Assembly (NCBI RefSeq): GCF_028767125.1
Contig: NZ_JAKCWP010000002.1
Location: 499,930 to 563,929, forward strand
Direction: 5' to 3'
Source: Chelativorans sp. YIM 93263
GTDB lineage: Bacteria; Pseudomonadota; Alphaproteobacteria; Rhizobiales; Rhizobiaceae
Length of the DNA: 64,000 nt
The position numbers were made by a program, and so were the translations under genes. This document shows, in pieces, positions 10,206 to 19,573 of the stretch. The notes below the pieces were generated by a model, which made no database searches, was not told the origin of the DNA, and was given only the letters and a program-made list of their open reading frames with translations. The first letter of the stretch is position 1, and each line of letters opens with the position of its first letter.

Positions 10206-10820
10206 TTAGCCCTGCCGGTCCTTCCAGCGCGGGCGGCGCATGGCGAAGGTTTCCATCACTGAGGTGTAATCCATGTAGCCGAGCCGGGCGAGATTTCGTG
10301 CCTTGCGAATATCGAACAGGCCGTCGACCAACATGGCGTCGTCAATGTGAACGCCCACGACTTCGCCCAGGACCACGAAGACGCCGGTGCGATTGCCCGC
10401 AAGATCGCGCGGCTCCTGCACCTCCGTGACCTTGCATTCAAGCGCTGCCGGCGCCTCTGCGACCCGCGGACAGGAAACATGCCGGCAGGCAGCCGGCGTG
10501 AGCCCCGCCAGTTCGAATTCGTTGACGCCTGGCGGCGCATCGATGGCGCTTTCATTCATCTGTTCGGCAAGGTCGTGCCCGACCAGATTGACGGTAAACT
10601 CGCCGGTCTCCCGTGCGATCGAGGCGCTGTCCTTTTCACCCTCGGAGGAGAACCACACAAGCGGCGGACGCGAAGAGATCGCGTTGAAGAAGGAATAAGG
10701 TGCAAGGTTGAACCTACCATCGGCACCGCGCGTCGAGATCCATCCGATCGGCCGCGGCGCGACAATGGCCTTGAATGGATCATGCGGCAAGCCGTGGCCC
10801 TGTCGAGGCTCGTAAAACAT
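10206..10820 (-). CDS. Flavin reductase-like FMN-binding protein
   Basis: A 204-residue split-barrel flavoprotein of the flavin reductase / DIM6-NTAB type (KAIVAPRPIGWISTRGADG, NLAPYSFFNAISSRPPLV). Such proteins bind FMN and reduce flavins or act as flavin oxidoreductases; the true substrate is unknown. The start is set at ATG 10820, giving MFYEPRQGHGLPHDP, rather than six codons upstream. It lies 5 bases after the nitroreductase gene on the same strand, so the two flavoproteins form an operon. It converges on the CitE-like gene with only 8 bases between the stops. Confidence 0.83.
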   Translation of the reverse strand: MFYEPRQGHGLPHDPFKAIVAPRPIGWISTRGADGRFNLAPYSFFNAISSRPPLVWFSSEGEKDSASIARETGEFTVNLVGHDLAEQMNESAIDAPPGVNEFELAGLTPAACRHVSCPRVAEAPAALECKVTEVQEPRDLAGNRTGVFVVLGEVVGVHIDDAMLVDGLFDIRKARNLARLGYMDYTSVMETFAMRRPRWKDRQG

Positions 10821-10825
10821 GCGCT

Positions 10826-11410
10826 TCAGCCTTCCCACGGTCCGCTGTAATCGCTTACCAGCGGTTCGACTTCCGGCCGGGGCCGGTCCGGCGTGCCGCC
10901 GGGATGCCTGCCGATATGGATAAAGCCTATTACCCGCTCATGCGGCGCGATACCGAGAATGCGCCGCCCCTCTTCCATGTCGGAGTACCAATTCGTGATA
11001 ATGTTCGTTTGGTATCCAAGAGCATTCGCGGCGATCATGAAATTCATGGCAGCCATCCCGCCAGAAAGAAACATCTCCCATTGCGGAATCTTCGCACTTT
11101 CCTTGGGACTGGAAACAACGCCGACCACCAACGGCGCGCGCGAAAAGCGGGTTAATTCCTTCGTCCGCTGCGCTTCGTTCAATGGCCCTTCACGCTGTTC
11201 CAGAAGATCAGCGAGCAGTTGTCCGACCCGCTCGCGCGTCTCACCGCGATAAAGGATGAAACGCCAAGGCGTAAGCATGCCATGATCGGGAACACGGATC
11301 GCCGTCCGAAGCATCGTCTCCAACTCGCTTTGGGACGGCTCCGGGCCGGTCAATTCGTGGATCGGAGCCGATCGGCGGGCAAGCAAAAGGTCGATGACGG
11401 GTGAACTCAA
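10826..11410 (-). CDS. Nitroreductase-family flavoprotein (TTG start)
   Basis: A 194-residue nitroreductase-fold protein (IDLLLARRSAP at the N-terminus, RVPDHGMLTPWRFIL, GYQTNIITNWYSD). Family members are FMN-dependent NAD(P)H oxidoreductases. No ATG or GTG fits the expected N-terminus. TTG at 11410 does, with ACAGGAG six bases upstream, giving a protein that begins SSPVIDLLLARRSAP. The frame is open a further 300 bases upstream but that stretch does not resemble the family. It is the first gene of a two-gene flavoprotein operon. Confidence 0.8.
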   Translation of the reverse strand: MSSPVIDLLLARRSAPIHELTGPEPSQSELETMLRTAIRVPDHGMLTPWRFILYRGETRERVGQLLADLLEQREGPLNEAQRTKELTRFSRAPLVVGVVSSPKESAKIPQWEMFLSGGMAAMNFMIAANALGYQTNIITNWYSDMEEGRRILGIAPHERVIGFIHIGRHPGGTPDRPRPEVEPLVSDYSGPWEG

Positions 11411-11498
11411 CGGAAACTCCTGTGGGATTGGCGGCCGAACCGACCTTAAAAGAAGCTTGGCCTTGAAATTGCCACCAGCTTCGGGTTCAACGCAAGGC

Positions 11499-12476
11499 AT
11501 GAGATTTATAGTCAAATCATTCTCGACGATCACTGTCCTTTTTCTTCTGGCGCTTTTTCCGTCCGCCGCACAGGATACGATGATCGGCTTGGAAGATTTG
11601 CGCCTGCCGGGATTGACCGAGTATGCCAGCCCCGAAAACCGCCGTCCGCTCGCTCTTGGCGAAGTCACCGACATCACCCTTTCTGCACGCCTGACGAACG
11701 AGTCGGACACAATCCAGGATGGGATCGTCTGGCGGGTTTTTGCGCCGGAGCCTGACGCGGACGGTAAGTTGCCGCTGGTGGCGACCGCCGAGGGCGGAAC
11801 CAGCGGCCTTTCACTGCCTCCCGGAAGCTATCTTGTTCACGCAGCGTTCGGCCGCGCAGGCGCGACAAAGCGCATAACAGTGAACGGTGGTCCCCAGGTC
11901 GAACAGCTTGTCCTCGACGCGGGCGGGCTGAAGCTTAATGCCGTATTGCCCGACGGTGTGCCGATCCCCGCCGAACGCCTTCGCTTCTCGATCTACGAGG
12001 ACAAAGCCGACGAGAGGGGCGGGCGAGCGTTGATCATCCCCGACGTGCGCCCCGACACTGTGGTGCGACTCAACGCCGGAACGTATCACGTCGTTTCCAC
12101 CTATGGCTCGGTCAACGCGGTGATCCGTTCCGACATCCGTGTCGAATCCGGCGAACTGACCGAAGCAACAGTTGAGCATCGCGCAGCTCAACTTACGCTT
12201 AAGCTGGTGCGCGAACCCGGCGGCGAGGCTATCGCCGATACGGCATGGTCGGTTCTAACCGAAACGGGCGAGATCGTCCGCGAGACTGTCGGCGCCTTTG
12301 CCTCCATGGTTCTGGCGGAAGGCCAATACACCGTGGTCGCCAAGAACCGCGACCGGATTTATCAGCGCGATTTCATCGTGGCTCCCGGGCTCAACCAGGT
12401 TGTCGAGATCCTGCCGGAGGATCTCCTGATGCCGGGCGAAGACGAGTTGGCGAACCACCAGGCAAGCCTCGACTGA
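11499..12476 (+). CDS. Secreted protein with three repeated beta modules
   Basis: A 325-residue protein with a signal peptide (hydrophobic residues 10-22, likely cleavage after SAAQ or nearby). The rest is made of three modules of about 80-86 residues. Each contains a L-x-x-G-x-Y-x-V turn: SLPPGSYLV at 105, LNAGTYHVV at 191 and LAEGQYTVV at 272. The spacing and hydrophobic pattern resemble carboxypeptidase-regulatory or transthyretin-like beta sandwiches. It is probably periplasmic. No catalytic residues are evident and the function is unknown. ATG 11499 was chosen because it begins the signal peptide; an upstream extension in the same frame overlaps the nitroreductase start and looks non-coding. 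Confidence 0.75.
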   Translation: MRFIVKSFSTITVLFLLALFPSAAQDTMIGLEDLRLPGLTEYASPENRRPLALGEVTDITLSARLTNESDTIQDGIVWRVFAPEPDADGKLPLVATAEGGTSGLSLPPGSYLVHAAFGRAGATKRITVNGGPQVEQLVLDAGGLKLNAVLPDGVPIPAERLRFSIYEDKADERGGRALIIPDVRPDTVVRLNAGTYHVVSTYGSVNAVIRSDIRVESGELTEATVEHRAAQLTLKLVREPGGEAIADTAWSVLTETGEIVRETVGAFASMVLAEGQYTVVAKNRDRIYQRDFIVAPGLNQVVEILPEDLLMPGEDELANHQASLD

Positions 12477-12502
12477 ACAGTCGTTCCTCTCCGCATCCAA
12501 TG

Positions 12503-12532
12503 AAAAAAGGCGGGCGAAGTGACATGCCCGCC
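12503..12532 (-). terminator. Intrinsic terminator of thrS
   Basis: Read on the minus strand, a 7-bp GGCGGGC/GCCCGCC stem with a 10-base loop is followed by six T residues, just after the thrS stop codon. Confidence 0.85.
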
Positions 12533-12537
12533 CAATC

Positions 12538-14508
12538 TCAGCCGCGCCGGCGACGAAGGTCCGGCGGGGTCGCCTCTTCGGCCAGGCTGGTAACCGCTTC
12601 CTCGAGCGAAAGCGAGTTCTGCTCACGGCTGCCGAGCCGGCGGATATTCACTGTACCTTCCTCCGCCTCGCGCTTGCCGCAAACGAGAATGACCGGAACC
12701 TTCGCATGGCTGTGCTCGCGCACCTTGTAATTGATCTTTTCGTTGCGCAGATCCAACTCGGCGACAAGACCAGCAGCTTTCAAGCGATCTGCCACCTTCG
12801 CGGCATACTCGTCGGCATCCGAGGTGATCGTGGTCACGACCACCTGCGTCGGCGCGAACCAGAGCGGAAATTGGCCCGCATAGTTCTCGATCAGGATGCC
12901 CAGGAACCGCTCCATTGAGCCGCAGATCGCCCGATGGATCATCACCGGCTGCTTCTTCTCCGAGTCCTTATCGATGTAGAAGGCGCCGAAGCGCTCCGGC
13001 ATGTTGAAGTCGAGCTGCGTCGTGCCGCACTGCCACTCGCGACCGATAGCATCCCTGAGATAATAATCGAACTTCGGGCCGTAGAAGGCGCCGTCACCCG
13101 GGTTGATCGCCGTCTTGATGCGCCCGCCGGAACGTTCGGCAATCTGTTCCAGCACCCGGTGCATGATTTTCTCGGCGTGATCCCAGAGCGCCTCGTCACC
13201 CACTCGCTTTTCCGGCCGGGTGGAAAGACACACGGTGATCTGGTCAAAGCCGAAATCGGCATACGCGGACAGGATCAGGTCGTTGATCTTGAGGCACTCC
13301 TCGGCCAACTGATCCTCGACACAGAAGATGTGCGCGTCGTCTTGAGTGAAGCCGCGCACGCGCATCAACCCGTGCAATGCGCCCGAAGGTTCGTAGCGGT
13401 GCACGGCGCCGAACTCTGCAAGCCGGATAGGAAGATCGCGGTATGACTTCAGGCCGTGCTTGAATATCTGGACGTGGCCCGGACAGTTCATGGGCTTCAA
13501 GGCAAAAGTGCGTTTATCCTCCGCCTCTTCGTCAGCGCACTCGACCTTGAACATGTTCTCCTTGTACCAGCCCCAGTGTCCGGAGGTCTGCCAAAGCGAA
13601 TGGTCCAGGACCTGCGGTGCATTTACCTCTTCGTATTCACCCTGGAGCCTGCGGCGCATGTAGGAAACAAGGTTCTGGAACATGCGCCAGCCCTTGGAAT
13701 GCCAGAAGACGACACCCGGACCTTCTTCCTGAAAATGGAAAAGATCCATTTCCCGGCCAAGCCGACGGTGGTCGCGTTTCTCCGCTTCCTCCAGCATGTG
13801 GAGGTAGGCTTCGAGCTGCTCCTGATTGGCCCAGGCAGTGCCGTAGATTCGGGTCAGCATCGGGTTGTTGGCATCACCCCGCCAATACGCGCCCGCCACC
13901 TTCATCAGCTTGAAGGCTTTTCCGATCTGCCCCGTGGAGACCATGTGCGGGCCCCGGCAGAGATCGAACCAATCGCCCTGCGCGTAAATTTTGACGTCGT
14001 CGCCTTCGGGAATGGCGTCGATCAATTCGACCTTGTACCGCTCGCCCTTCTCCGCGAAGACCTGCTTGGCCTTCTCGCGCGACCACACGTCCTTGGTGAA
14101 GGGCTTATTCCGGTCGATGATCTCGCGCATCTTCTTCTCGATCCCCGGGAAATCCTCCGGCGTGAAAGGCTCATTGCGCGCAAAATCGTAGTAAAACCCG
14201 TTCTCGATCACCGGGCCGATGGTTACCTGGGTTCCAGGCCACAATTCCTGCACGGCCTCGGCCAGCACGTGGGCGCAGTCGTGCCGGATCAGTTCAAGGG
14301 CGCGAGGATCGTCCCGCGTGATGAGTTCGATGCTTCCGTCGCGCTTCACTGGATCGGACAGGTCGCGCAGAACGCCGTCCATTGCGTATGCAACGGCTTT
14401 CTTGGACAGCGACTTGGAAATGGAGGCGGCGATATCCGCTCCGCTCGTCGCGTTGTCGACCTCGCGAACGGAGCCATCTGGAAATGTTAGGGAAACGGTT
14501 TCAGCCAT
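12538..14508 (-). CDS. thrS: Threonyl-tRNA synthetase
   Basis: A 656-residue class II synthetase. It has the N-terminal TGS domain ([19 protein letters not shown]), the editing domain with [11 protein letters not shown], the catalytic core with [10 protein letters not shown] and [23 protein letters not shown], and the C-terminal anticodon-binding domain ([11 protein letters not shown]). The editing histidines of the HxxxH motif are present. ATG 14508 gives [12 protein letters not shown] and has AGGAG about 9 bases upstream; an upstream ATG in frame is rejected. A clear intrinsic terminator follows, so the gene ends its own transcript. Confidence 0.96.
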   Translation of the reverse strand: MAETVSLTFPDGSVREVDNATSGADIAASISKSLSKKAVAYAMDGVLRDLSDPVKRDGSIELITRDDPRALELIRHDCAHVLAEAVQELWPGTQVTIGPVIENGFYYDFARNEPFTPEDFPGIEKKMREIIDRNKPFTKDVWSREKAKQVFAEKGERYKVELIDAIPEGDDVKIYAQGDWFDLCRGPHMVSTGQIGKAFKLMKVAGAYWRGDANNPMLTRIYGTAWANQEQLEAYLHMLEEAEKRDHRRLGREMDLFHFQEEGPGVVFWHSKGWRMFQNLVSYMRRRLQGEYEEVNAPQVLDHSLWQTSGHWGWYKENMFKVECADEEAEDKRTFALKPMNCPGHVQIFKHGLKSYRDLPIRLAEFGAVHRYEPSGALHGLMRVRGFTQDDAHIFCVEDQLAEECLKINDLILSAYADFGFDQITVCLSTRPEKRVGDEALWDHAEKIMHRVLEQIAERSGGRIKTAINPGDGAFYGPKFDYYLRDAIGREWQCGTTQLDFNMPERFGAFYIDKDSEKKQPVMIHRAICGSMERFLGILIENYAGQFPLWFAPTQVVVTTITSDADEYAAKVADRLKAAGLVAELDLRNEKINYKVREHSHAKVPVILVCGKREAEEGTVNIRRLGSREQNSLSLEEAVTSLAEEATPPDLRRRRG

Positions 14509-14616
14509 CAGGCAATTCTCCTTTATCCAGTCCCGCCAACGAGCGCGGGTGGTGAACGTCAATGTGAGCGGCCCGCATCTAGCCGTATTAGGCTGGAAGG
14601 TAAAGTCCCCGAGCCC

Positions 14617-14940
14617 TTACAGCCGCCAGAAACGCCATGGCGCCCACCATTGGTGACGCGGAGCCAACATCTCCGGAACTGGATCGACACCGTGGCTGCC
14701 GCAGGGGCCGCAGCGCGCGACACGGAACAAAGCCATCCAGCCTCCGGCCCACAAACCGTGCCGGGCGATCGCCTCATAGGCATATTCTGAGCAGGTTGGG
14801 AAATGCCGGCAGGAATTGCCGATGAAGGCAGAAAGCGTGAGCTGATAAAACCTTACGAAAGCCGTCCCGAAAAGCCTTCCGGGCGTTTTCGACCAACGCC
14901 CTTGCCAGTTGCGGGAATATTGCGCTGACAGTCCCGGCAT
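14617..14940 (-). CDS. yidD: Membrane protein insertion efficiency factor YidD
   Basis: A 107-residue YidD-family protein with the hallmark cysteine-rich segment CRHFPTCSEYAYEAIARHG and CGPCGSHGVDPVPE. A short amphipathic hydrophobic segment (VRFYQLTLSAFIG) precedes it. YidD is thought to assist YidC-dependent insertion of inner-membrane proteins. Here it is not with rnpA/yidC but follows the Fe-S scaffold gene by three bases and shares its transcript, an arrangement known in rhizobia. Confidence 0.92.
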   Translation of the reverse strand: MPGLSAQYSRNWQGRWSKTPGRLFGTAFVRFYQLTLSAFIGNSCRHFPTCSEYAYEAIARHGLWAGGWMALFRVARCGPCGSHGVDPVPEMLAPRHQWWAPWRFWRL

Positions 14941-14943
14941 ATC

Positions 14944-15390
14944 TCAGGCGACCTGCCCCGCCTTCTTCTTTTCGATCTGGTCGATGCAGTCGACGACCGC
15001 GTCGAAGGTCAGCATTGTGGAGGCGTGCCGTGCCTTGTAATCGCGAACAGGCTCCAGATATTTAAGATCGGCAAAGCGTCCATTCGGCGGTGGCCCGTTT
15101 TCCTTCAGCATGCCCAGCATGGCTTGACGCACAGCCCGCAAATCCTCGGCCGATGCACCGATCACATTCTGTGCCATTATCGAGGAGGAAGCCTGACCGA
15201 GTGCGCAAGCGCGAACGTCGTGCGCGAAATCGGTCACGACGCCGTCTGCCATTTTAAGATCGACGATGACGGTCGATCCACAAAGTCGGGAATGCGCCTT
15301 GGCCGTCGCATCCGCATCCTCCAGACGGCCGATGCGCGCAATATTACCGGCAAAGCCAAGAATTTTTTCATTATAGACGTCATCGATCAT
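14944..15390 (-). CDS. IscU/SufU-like Fe-S cluster scaffold protein
   Basis: A 148-residue member of the IscU/NifU N-terminal family (IDDVYNEKILGFAGN, then SRLCGSTVIVDLKMADG, VRACALGQASSSIMAQ, VVDCIDQI). The three cysteine positions match an Fe-S or zinc site on a U-type scaffold, closer to SufU than to IscU because the third cysteine lies near the C-terminus. ATG 15390 has AAGGCGG upstream; longer in-frame extensions run through a low-quality sequence and are rejected. It is co-transcribed with yidD and diverges from folE. Confidence 0.83.
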   Translation of the reverse strand: MIDDVYNEKILGFAGNIARIGRLEDADATAKAHSRLCGSTVIVDLKMADGVVTDFAHDVRACALGQASSSIMAQNVIGASAEDLRAVRQAMLGMLKENGPPPNGRFADLKYLEPVRDYKARHASTMLTFDAVVDCIDQIEKKKAGQVA

Positions 15391-15632
15391 GAATTTTCCG
15401 CCTTGGAGCACCCTCAGGGTAAAGCGTGTTACCCCAATCACTTTCATTCCCCGGTTACACAAGCTATATAAGAACGGTACCCGGTTGAGGGCAAGAAGGG
15501 GGCAACATAGGGCCTGCTCTGCCGGCGCCGCACGCTGCTTTCGGGTGGGACTGCAGTTCCCGAAGGGCCCGCTAGGCTGTGTACCGTTCAACTCGTCCCT
15601 GCTGAGACAGGGACTACGGGAGATGCCTGATT

Positions 15633-16301
15633 ATGGATGCAATCGTCAAAAGCTTTCCGAACCGCCCGGAAAAGGGTGCAGAATCCGCCGACAAGCCCGC
15701 CTATCTGGACAAGCCGGTTGTCGAACGTCCGAGCCGTGAGGAGGCTGAGGCGGCCGTACGTACGCTTTTGCGCTGGGCCGGCGACGATCCGGACCGCGAG
15801 GGCCTGAAGGAAACGCCTGCGCGCGTGGCGAAGGCTTACCAGGAGATGTTCGCCGGCTACGAACAGCACCCGGCCGAAGTCCTTGGCCGGACCTTTGAGG
15901 AAGTGGCCGGATACGATGAGCTTGTATTGGTCAAGGACATTACCTTCCACTCCCATTGCGAACACCACATGGTGCCGATCATCGGTAAGGCTCACGTCGG
16001 CTATCTGCCGGAAGGCCGCGTTGTTGGCCTTTCGAAGATCGCTCGCGTGGTGGATATGTTCGCTTATCGTCTTCAGACCCAGGAGACGATGACGGCCCAG
16101 ATCGCCGGCTCCATTCAGGAAATCCTGCGGCCGCGTGGTGTCGCCGTGCTGATCGAAGCGGAGCATATGTGCATGGCCATGCGCGGCATCCGCAAACAGG
16201 GCTCCACGACATTGACGAGCACCTTCACCGGCGCGTTCAAGGAGCACCCGGAGGAGCAGGCGCGCTTCATGTCGATGGTACGCGACCACCGCGCCGGCTA
16301 A
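15633..16301 (+). CDS. folE: GTP cyclohydrolase I
   Basis: A 222-residue FolE type I enzyme that converts GTP to 7,8-dihydroneopterin triphosphate in folate biosynthesis. The zinc ligands are C109, H112 ([10 protein letters not shown]) and C180 ([10 protein letters not shown]). The N-terminal 30 residues are variable and typical of rhizobial homologues. It is followed by hisI after 14 bases, so both may share a transcript. Confidence 0.95.
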   Translation: MDAIVKSFPNRPEKGAESADKPAYLDKPVVERPSREEAEAAVRTLLRWAGDDPDREGLKETPARVAKAYQEMFAGYEQHPAEVLGRTFEEVAGYDELVLVKDITFHSHCEHHMVPIIGKAHVGYLPEGRVVGLSKIARVVDMFAYRLQTQETMTAQIAGSIQEILRPRGVAVLIEAEHMCMAMRGIRKQGSTTLTSTFTGAFKEHPEEQARFMSMVRDHRAG

Positions 16302-16315
16302 AATCGGAAAACACC

Positions 16316-16729
16316 GTGTCAACAATCAGTTTTGAAGCGCCTTCCTCCGACAAGCATGTCCTGGAGGAAGGCTCTGAATTCATGCCGCGCTTCGATGCAA
16401 ACGGACTGGTGACCGCTGTCGTGACCGACGCGGATGACGGCGCGCTTCTCATGCTTGCGCATATGAATGCGGAGGCGCTGGCGAAGACGCTGGAAACCGG
16501 CATTGCGCATTACTGGTCCCGCTCACGCGAAACGCTTTGGAAGAAGGGCGAGACTTCCGGCAACGTTCAGCACGTGAAGCAAATCGCGATCGATTGCGAC
16601 CAGGACGCTGTGCATCTGCGCGTGAACGTCGCGGGCGACGGCGTAACCTGCCATACGGGCCGACGCTCCTGCTTTTACCGGGAAGTCAGGCTGGAAGACG
16701 GCCGCCCGGTTCTCGTCGAGCGCCGGTAG
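16316..16729 (+). CDS. hisI: Phosphoribosyl-AMP cyclohydrolase (GTG start)
   Basis: A 137-residue HisI that opens the purine ring of phosphoribosyl-AMP in histidine biosynthesis. The catalytic zinc cysteines are C94 (IDCDQD), C112 and C119 ([10 protein letters not shown]), and the magnesium-binding aspartates lie around C94. The best start is GTG 16316, giving [14 protein letters not shown] 16382 would remove residues usually present in homologues. Its last 44 bases overlap the 3' end of recJ on the other strand. Confidence 0.92.
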   Translation: MSTISFEAPSSDKHVLEEGSEFMPRFDANGLVTAVVTDADDGALLMLAHMNAEALAKTLETGIAHYWSRSRETLWKKGETSGNVQHVKQIAIDCDQDAVHLRVNVAGDGVTCHTGRRSCFYREVRLEDGRPVLVERR

Positions 16730-18581
16730 GCGCGCACTCGAAACAGTCCTTTGCCGCGTCGGTGATGCGAAATTGCACGGTGCGCGAGCCGTTCCAATGG
16801 TTTACGGCGAGCGTTCCGGCGACGTGTATCTGCGCGCCGCGATGGGCGAACAGGAACTGACCCAAGTCGGTCTCCGCGGCCCGGAATGCGATGCATTGAA
16901 GCTTGCCCCCGGAATGGGTTTTCAATTCGGCGCGAACATGACCGTTTCCCACGACGCGAGCGTCGGCCAAGCGATGGCGCGGCAGGGCGAGAATCGGAGC
17001 CGGATGCCCGGAGCCGTAAGGCCCGGCGGCTTCAAGGGTTTCGAGCAGATCCAACGTGGCACCGTCGGCCGACAGCGCGGCATCGATCTTCAGGTTTTCC
17101 GCCTCACGCAGCGCCGCCACGACGCCCGCGGCCTTCTCCTCGAAGAATGCGCGCAATGCGCCAAGGTTCTTTCGCTCCACGGTAATACCGGCCGCCATGG
17201 CATGGCCGCCGCCTTTAACCAATAGGCCTTCCGAGACCGCGTCGCGCACCAGGCGTCCGAGATCGAAGCCGGCAATGGATCGGCCGGAGCCTGTTCCCTT
17301 ACCATTTCCATCAAAAGCGATAGCGAAAGTGGGCCGGCGGGCATAATCTTTTAGCCGCGAAGCGATGAGGCCGACAATGCCCGGATGCCAAGTCTCGCTC
17401 GCTGTGACCAGCACGGCAGGCCCCTCGCCCGTCATAAGCTCCGCATCGGCCTCCGCGCGCGCTTCGGCAAGCATCGTGGTTTCCATGTCCTGGCGCTCGC
17501 GGTTGAGGCGGTCGAGCGTGGCGGCGATTTCGTCAGCCTCACCGGCCTCGACGGCGGCAAGGAGGTTGCTGCCGAGCGCAGCATTGCCGATCCGGCCGCC
17601 GGCATTGATGCGCGGCCCGATCATAAAGCCCAAATGATACGGGTTGAGCGGCTCCCCGATGCGCGAAACACGCGCCAACGCGGCAAGCCCTGGCGTGTTC
17701 ATCTGGCGCGCCGCCAACAAACCCTTGACCACGAAGGCGCGGTTGACGCCGACGAGTGGCACGACATCACAAACGGTGGCGAGCGCCACGAGATCGAGCA
17801 GCGACAGAAGATCGAAGGCGGGTGTGGCCGGCTTTCTGTCTTTCAAGAGCCGCGCCGCGCGCACCAGCGCCAAAAAAACCACGCCTGCGGCACACAGATG
17901 CCCCTGCCCTGACAAATCGTCTTCCCGGTTGGGATTGACGACCGCAACGCCTTCCGGCAGCTCACCACTGACCTGATGGTGATCGAGCACGACAACATCC
18001 GCCCCAGCCTCTCTGGCGGCCGCGATGGCTTCCGCGCTGTTGGTGCCGCAATCGACGGTCACGATCAGACCCGCCTGCCGGGCGAGCTCCCGCATGGCAT
18101 CCGGATTGGGGCCATAGCCTTCGAAGATGCGGTCGGGGATGTAGATTTCCGAGACCACGCCGTAATGGGCGAAAAAGCGCTTCATCATGGCCGAGGAAAC
18201 GGCGCCGTCGACGTCATAGTCGCCGAAGATCGCCACGCGCTCGCCACGCACGACTGCATCCGCGATTCGCGAGGCGGCCTTGTCCATATCGGTCAGGCTG
18301 GCGGGATCGGGCAGCAGATCACGAATGGACGGCGTCAGGAACCGCGCAGCATCGTCCTGGCCCACCCCGCGGCCGGCCAGAACGCGGGCAACGATCTCCG
18401 GGATTCCATGACTTTGCGCCATGCCGAGCGCCAGGTTTTCGCCGCGCAGGTCCAGCCTGTGCCGCCAGGCCACCCCACGCGCCGACTTTCTGACGTCGAG
18501 GAAATATCTTTGCTGTTCTCCGCTCAACCCGTACTCCCGTTCCGCCCCGGAACGATAGACGTTTGATGGCAGGGTTTGCAA
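16686..18581 (-). CDS. recJ: Single-stranded-DNA-specific exonuclease RecJ (TTG start)
   Basis: A 631-residue RecJ nuclease that degrades single-stranded DNA 5' to 3' in RecF recombination and mismatch repair. Motif I is GDYDVDG (D121, D123, D125). The DHH motif is at 200-202 (VVLDHHQ), and the DHHA1 GGGHAMAAG segment follows. TTG 18581 is the only start that keeps the [18 protein letters not shown]-terminus seen in rhizobial RecJ. The C-terminus overlaps hisI by 44 bases, and the start is 5 bases from the glpX stop. Confidence 0.93.
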   Translation of the reverse strand: MQTLPSNVYRSGAEREYGLSGEQQRYFLDVRKSARGVAWRHRLDLRGENLALGMAQSHGIPEIVARVLAGRGVGQDDAARFLTPSIRDLLPDPASLTDMDKAASRIADAVVRGERVAIFGDYDVDGAVSSAMMKRFFAHYGVVSEIYIPDRIFEGYGPNPDAMRELARQAGLIVTVDCGTNSAEAIAAAREAGADVVVLDHHQVSGELPEGVAVVNPNREDDLSGQGHLCAAGVVFLALVRAARLLKDRKPATPAFDLLSLLDLVALATVCDVVPLVGVNRAFVVKGLLAARQMNTPGLAALARVSRIGEPLNPYHLGFMIGPRINAGGRIGNAALGSNLLAAVEAGEADEIAATLDRLNRERQDMETTMLAEARAEADAELMTGEGPAVLVTASETWHPGIVGLIASRLKDYARRPTFAIAFDGNGKGTGSGRSIAGFDLGRLVRDAVSEGLLVKGGGHAMAAGITVERKNLGALRAFFEEKAAGVVAALREAENLKIDAALSADGATLDLLETLEAAGPYGSGHPAPILALPRHRLADARVVGNGHVRAELKTHSGGKLQCIAFRAAETDLGQFLFAHRGAQIHVAGTLAVNHWNGSRTVQFRITDAAKDCFECAPTGARREPGGRLPA

Positions 18582-18586
18582 AGAAT

Positions 18587-19573
18587 TCAGAACTTATCCA
18601 AATCCTGATGCCGCGCCTTGATTTCACGAACCGTGCGCGAGGACGAACGCATGACGATGGTGTGCGTCTGGACAGACTCGCGCGCGAATTTGACGCCCGC
18701 AAGAAGATTTCCGTCGGTCACGCCGGTTGCGGCGAACAGCACGTCGCCGCGCGCCATCTCATCCATGCGGTAAACCTTGGCGGGGTCGGTGATGCCCATA
18801 TTCTCCGCGCGCGCCACCTTCTCGTCGGTGTTGAGTTGGAGCCGGCCCTGCATCTGCCCGCCAATGCAGCGCAGCGCGGCTGCGGCGAGCACACCTTCCG
18901 GGGCCCCGCCGATGCCCATATAAATGTCGATCCCGGTCTCCTCCGGATCCGTGGTGTGGATGACACCGGCCACGTCGCCGTCCCCGATCAGGCGGATGGC
19001 CGCGCCCGTCGCGCGCACTTCCTCCACCAGACGCGCATGACGCGGGCGATCGAGAATACAGGCGGTGATATCGGAAGGCTGCACGCCCTTGGCCTTGGCC
19101 AGATTCTCGATGTTCTCTGCCGCCGGCGCATCGAGATCGACGATACCTTCAGGATAGCCGGGTCCGACCGCGATCTTTTCCATGTAGACGTCCGGCGCGT
19201 AAAGCAGGCTGCCGCGCTCCGCGATCGCGATGACCGCCAGCGCGTTTGGCAGGTTTTTTGCGCAGATTGTCGTACCTTCCAGCGGATCGAGCGCGATATC
19301 CACCTCCGGCCCGTCGCCGACGCCGACCTCTTCGCCAATGTAGAGCATCGGCGCCTCGTCACGCTCGCCCTCGCCGATGACGACGGTGCCCTGGATGGGC
19401 AAGCAATTCAACTCCGTACGCATGGCATCGACGGCCGCCTGATCGGCGTCTTTTTCATCGCCGCGTCCACGCAGCCGCGCGGCTGCGACCGCCGCGCGTT
19501 CCGTCACGCGAACAAGCTCAAGCGTGAGAATGCGGTCCAGGCCGGCTTGGGGGCTCTTTGGCATGAAAGTCAT
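18587..19573 (-). CDS. glpX: Class II fructose-1,6-bisphosphatase
   Basis: A 328-residue GlpX-type phosphatase of the lithium-sensitive phosphatase superfamily, catalysing the gluconeogenic step from fructose-1,6-bisphosphate to fructose-6-phosphate. Metal-binding motifs are visible at VVIGEGERDEAPMLYIGEE and DIALDPLEGTT. GGAGA lies upstream of ATG 19573. In many Rhizobiales glpX directly follows hom and precedes recJ; here recJ is in place but hom is 5.8 kb upstream. Confidence 0.94.
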   Translation of the reverse strand: MTFMPKSPQAGLDRILTLELVRVTERAAVAAARLRGRGDEKDADQAAVDAMRTELNCLPIQGTVVIGEGERDEAPMLYIGEEVGVGDGPEVDIALDPLEGTTICAKNLPNALAVIAIAERGSLLYAPDVYMEKIAVGPGYPEGIVDLDAPAAENIENLAKAKGVQPSDITACILDRPRHARLVEEVRATGAAIRLIGDGDVAGVIHTTDPEETGIDIYMGIGGAPEGVLAAAALRCIGGQMQGRLQLNTDEKVARAENMGITDPAKVYRMDEMARGDVLFAATGVTDGNLLAGVKFARESVQTHTIVMRSSSRTVREIKARHQDLDKF

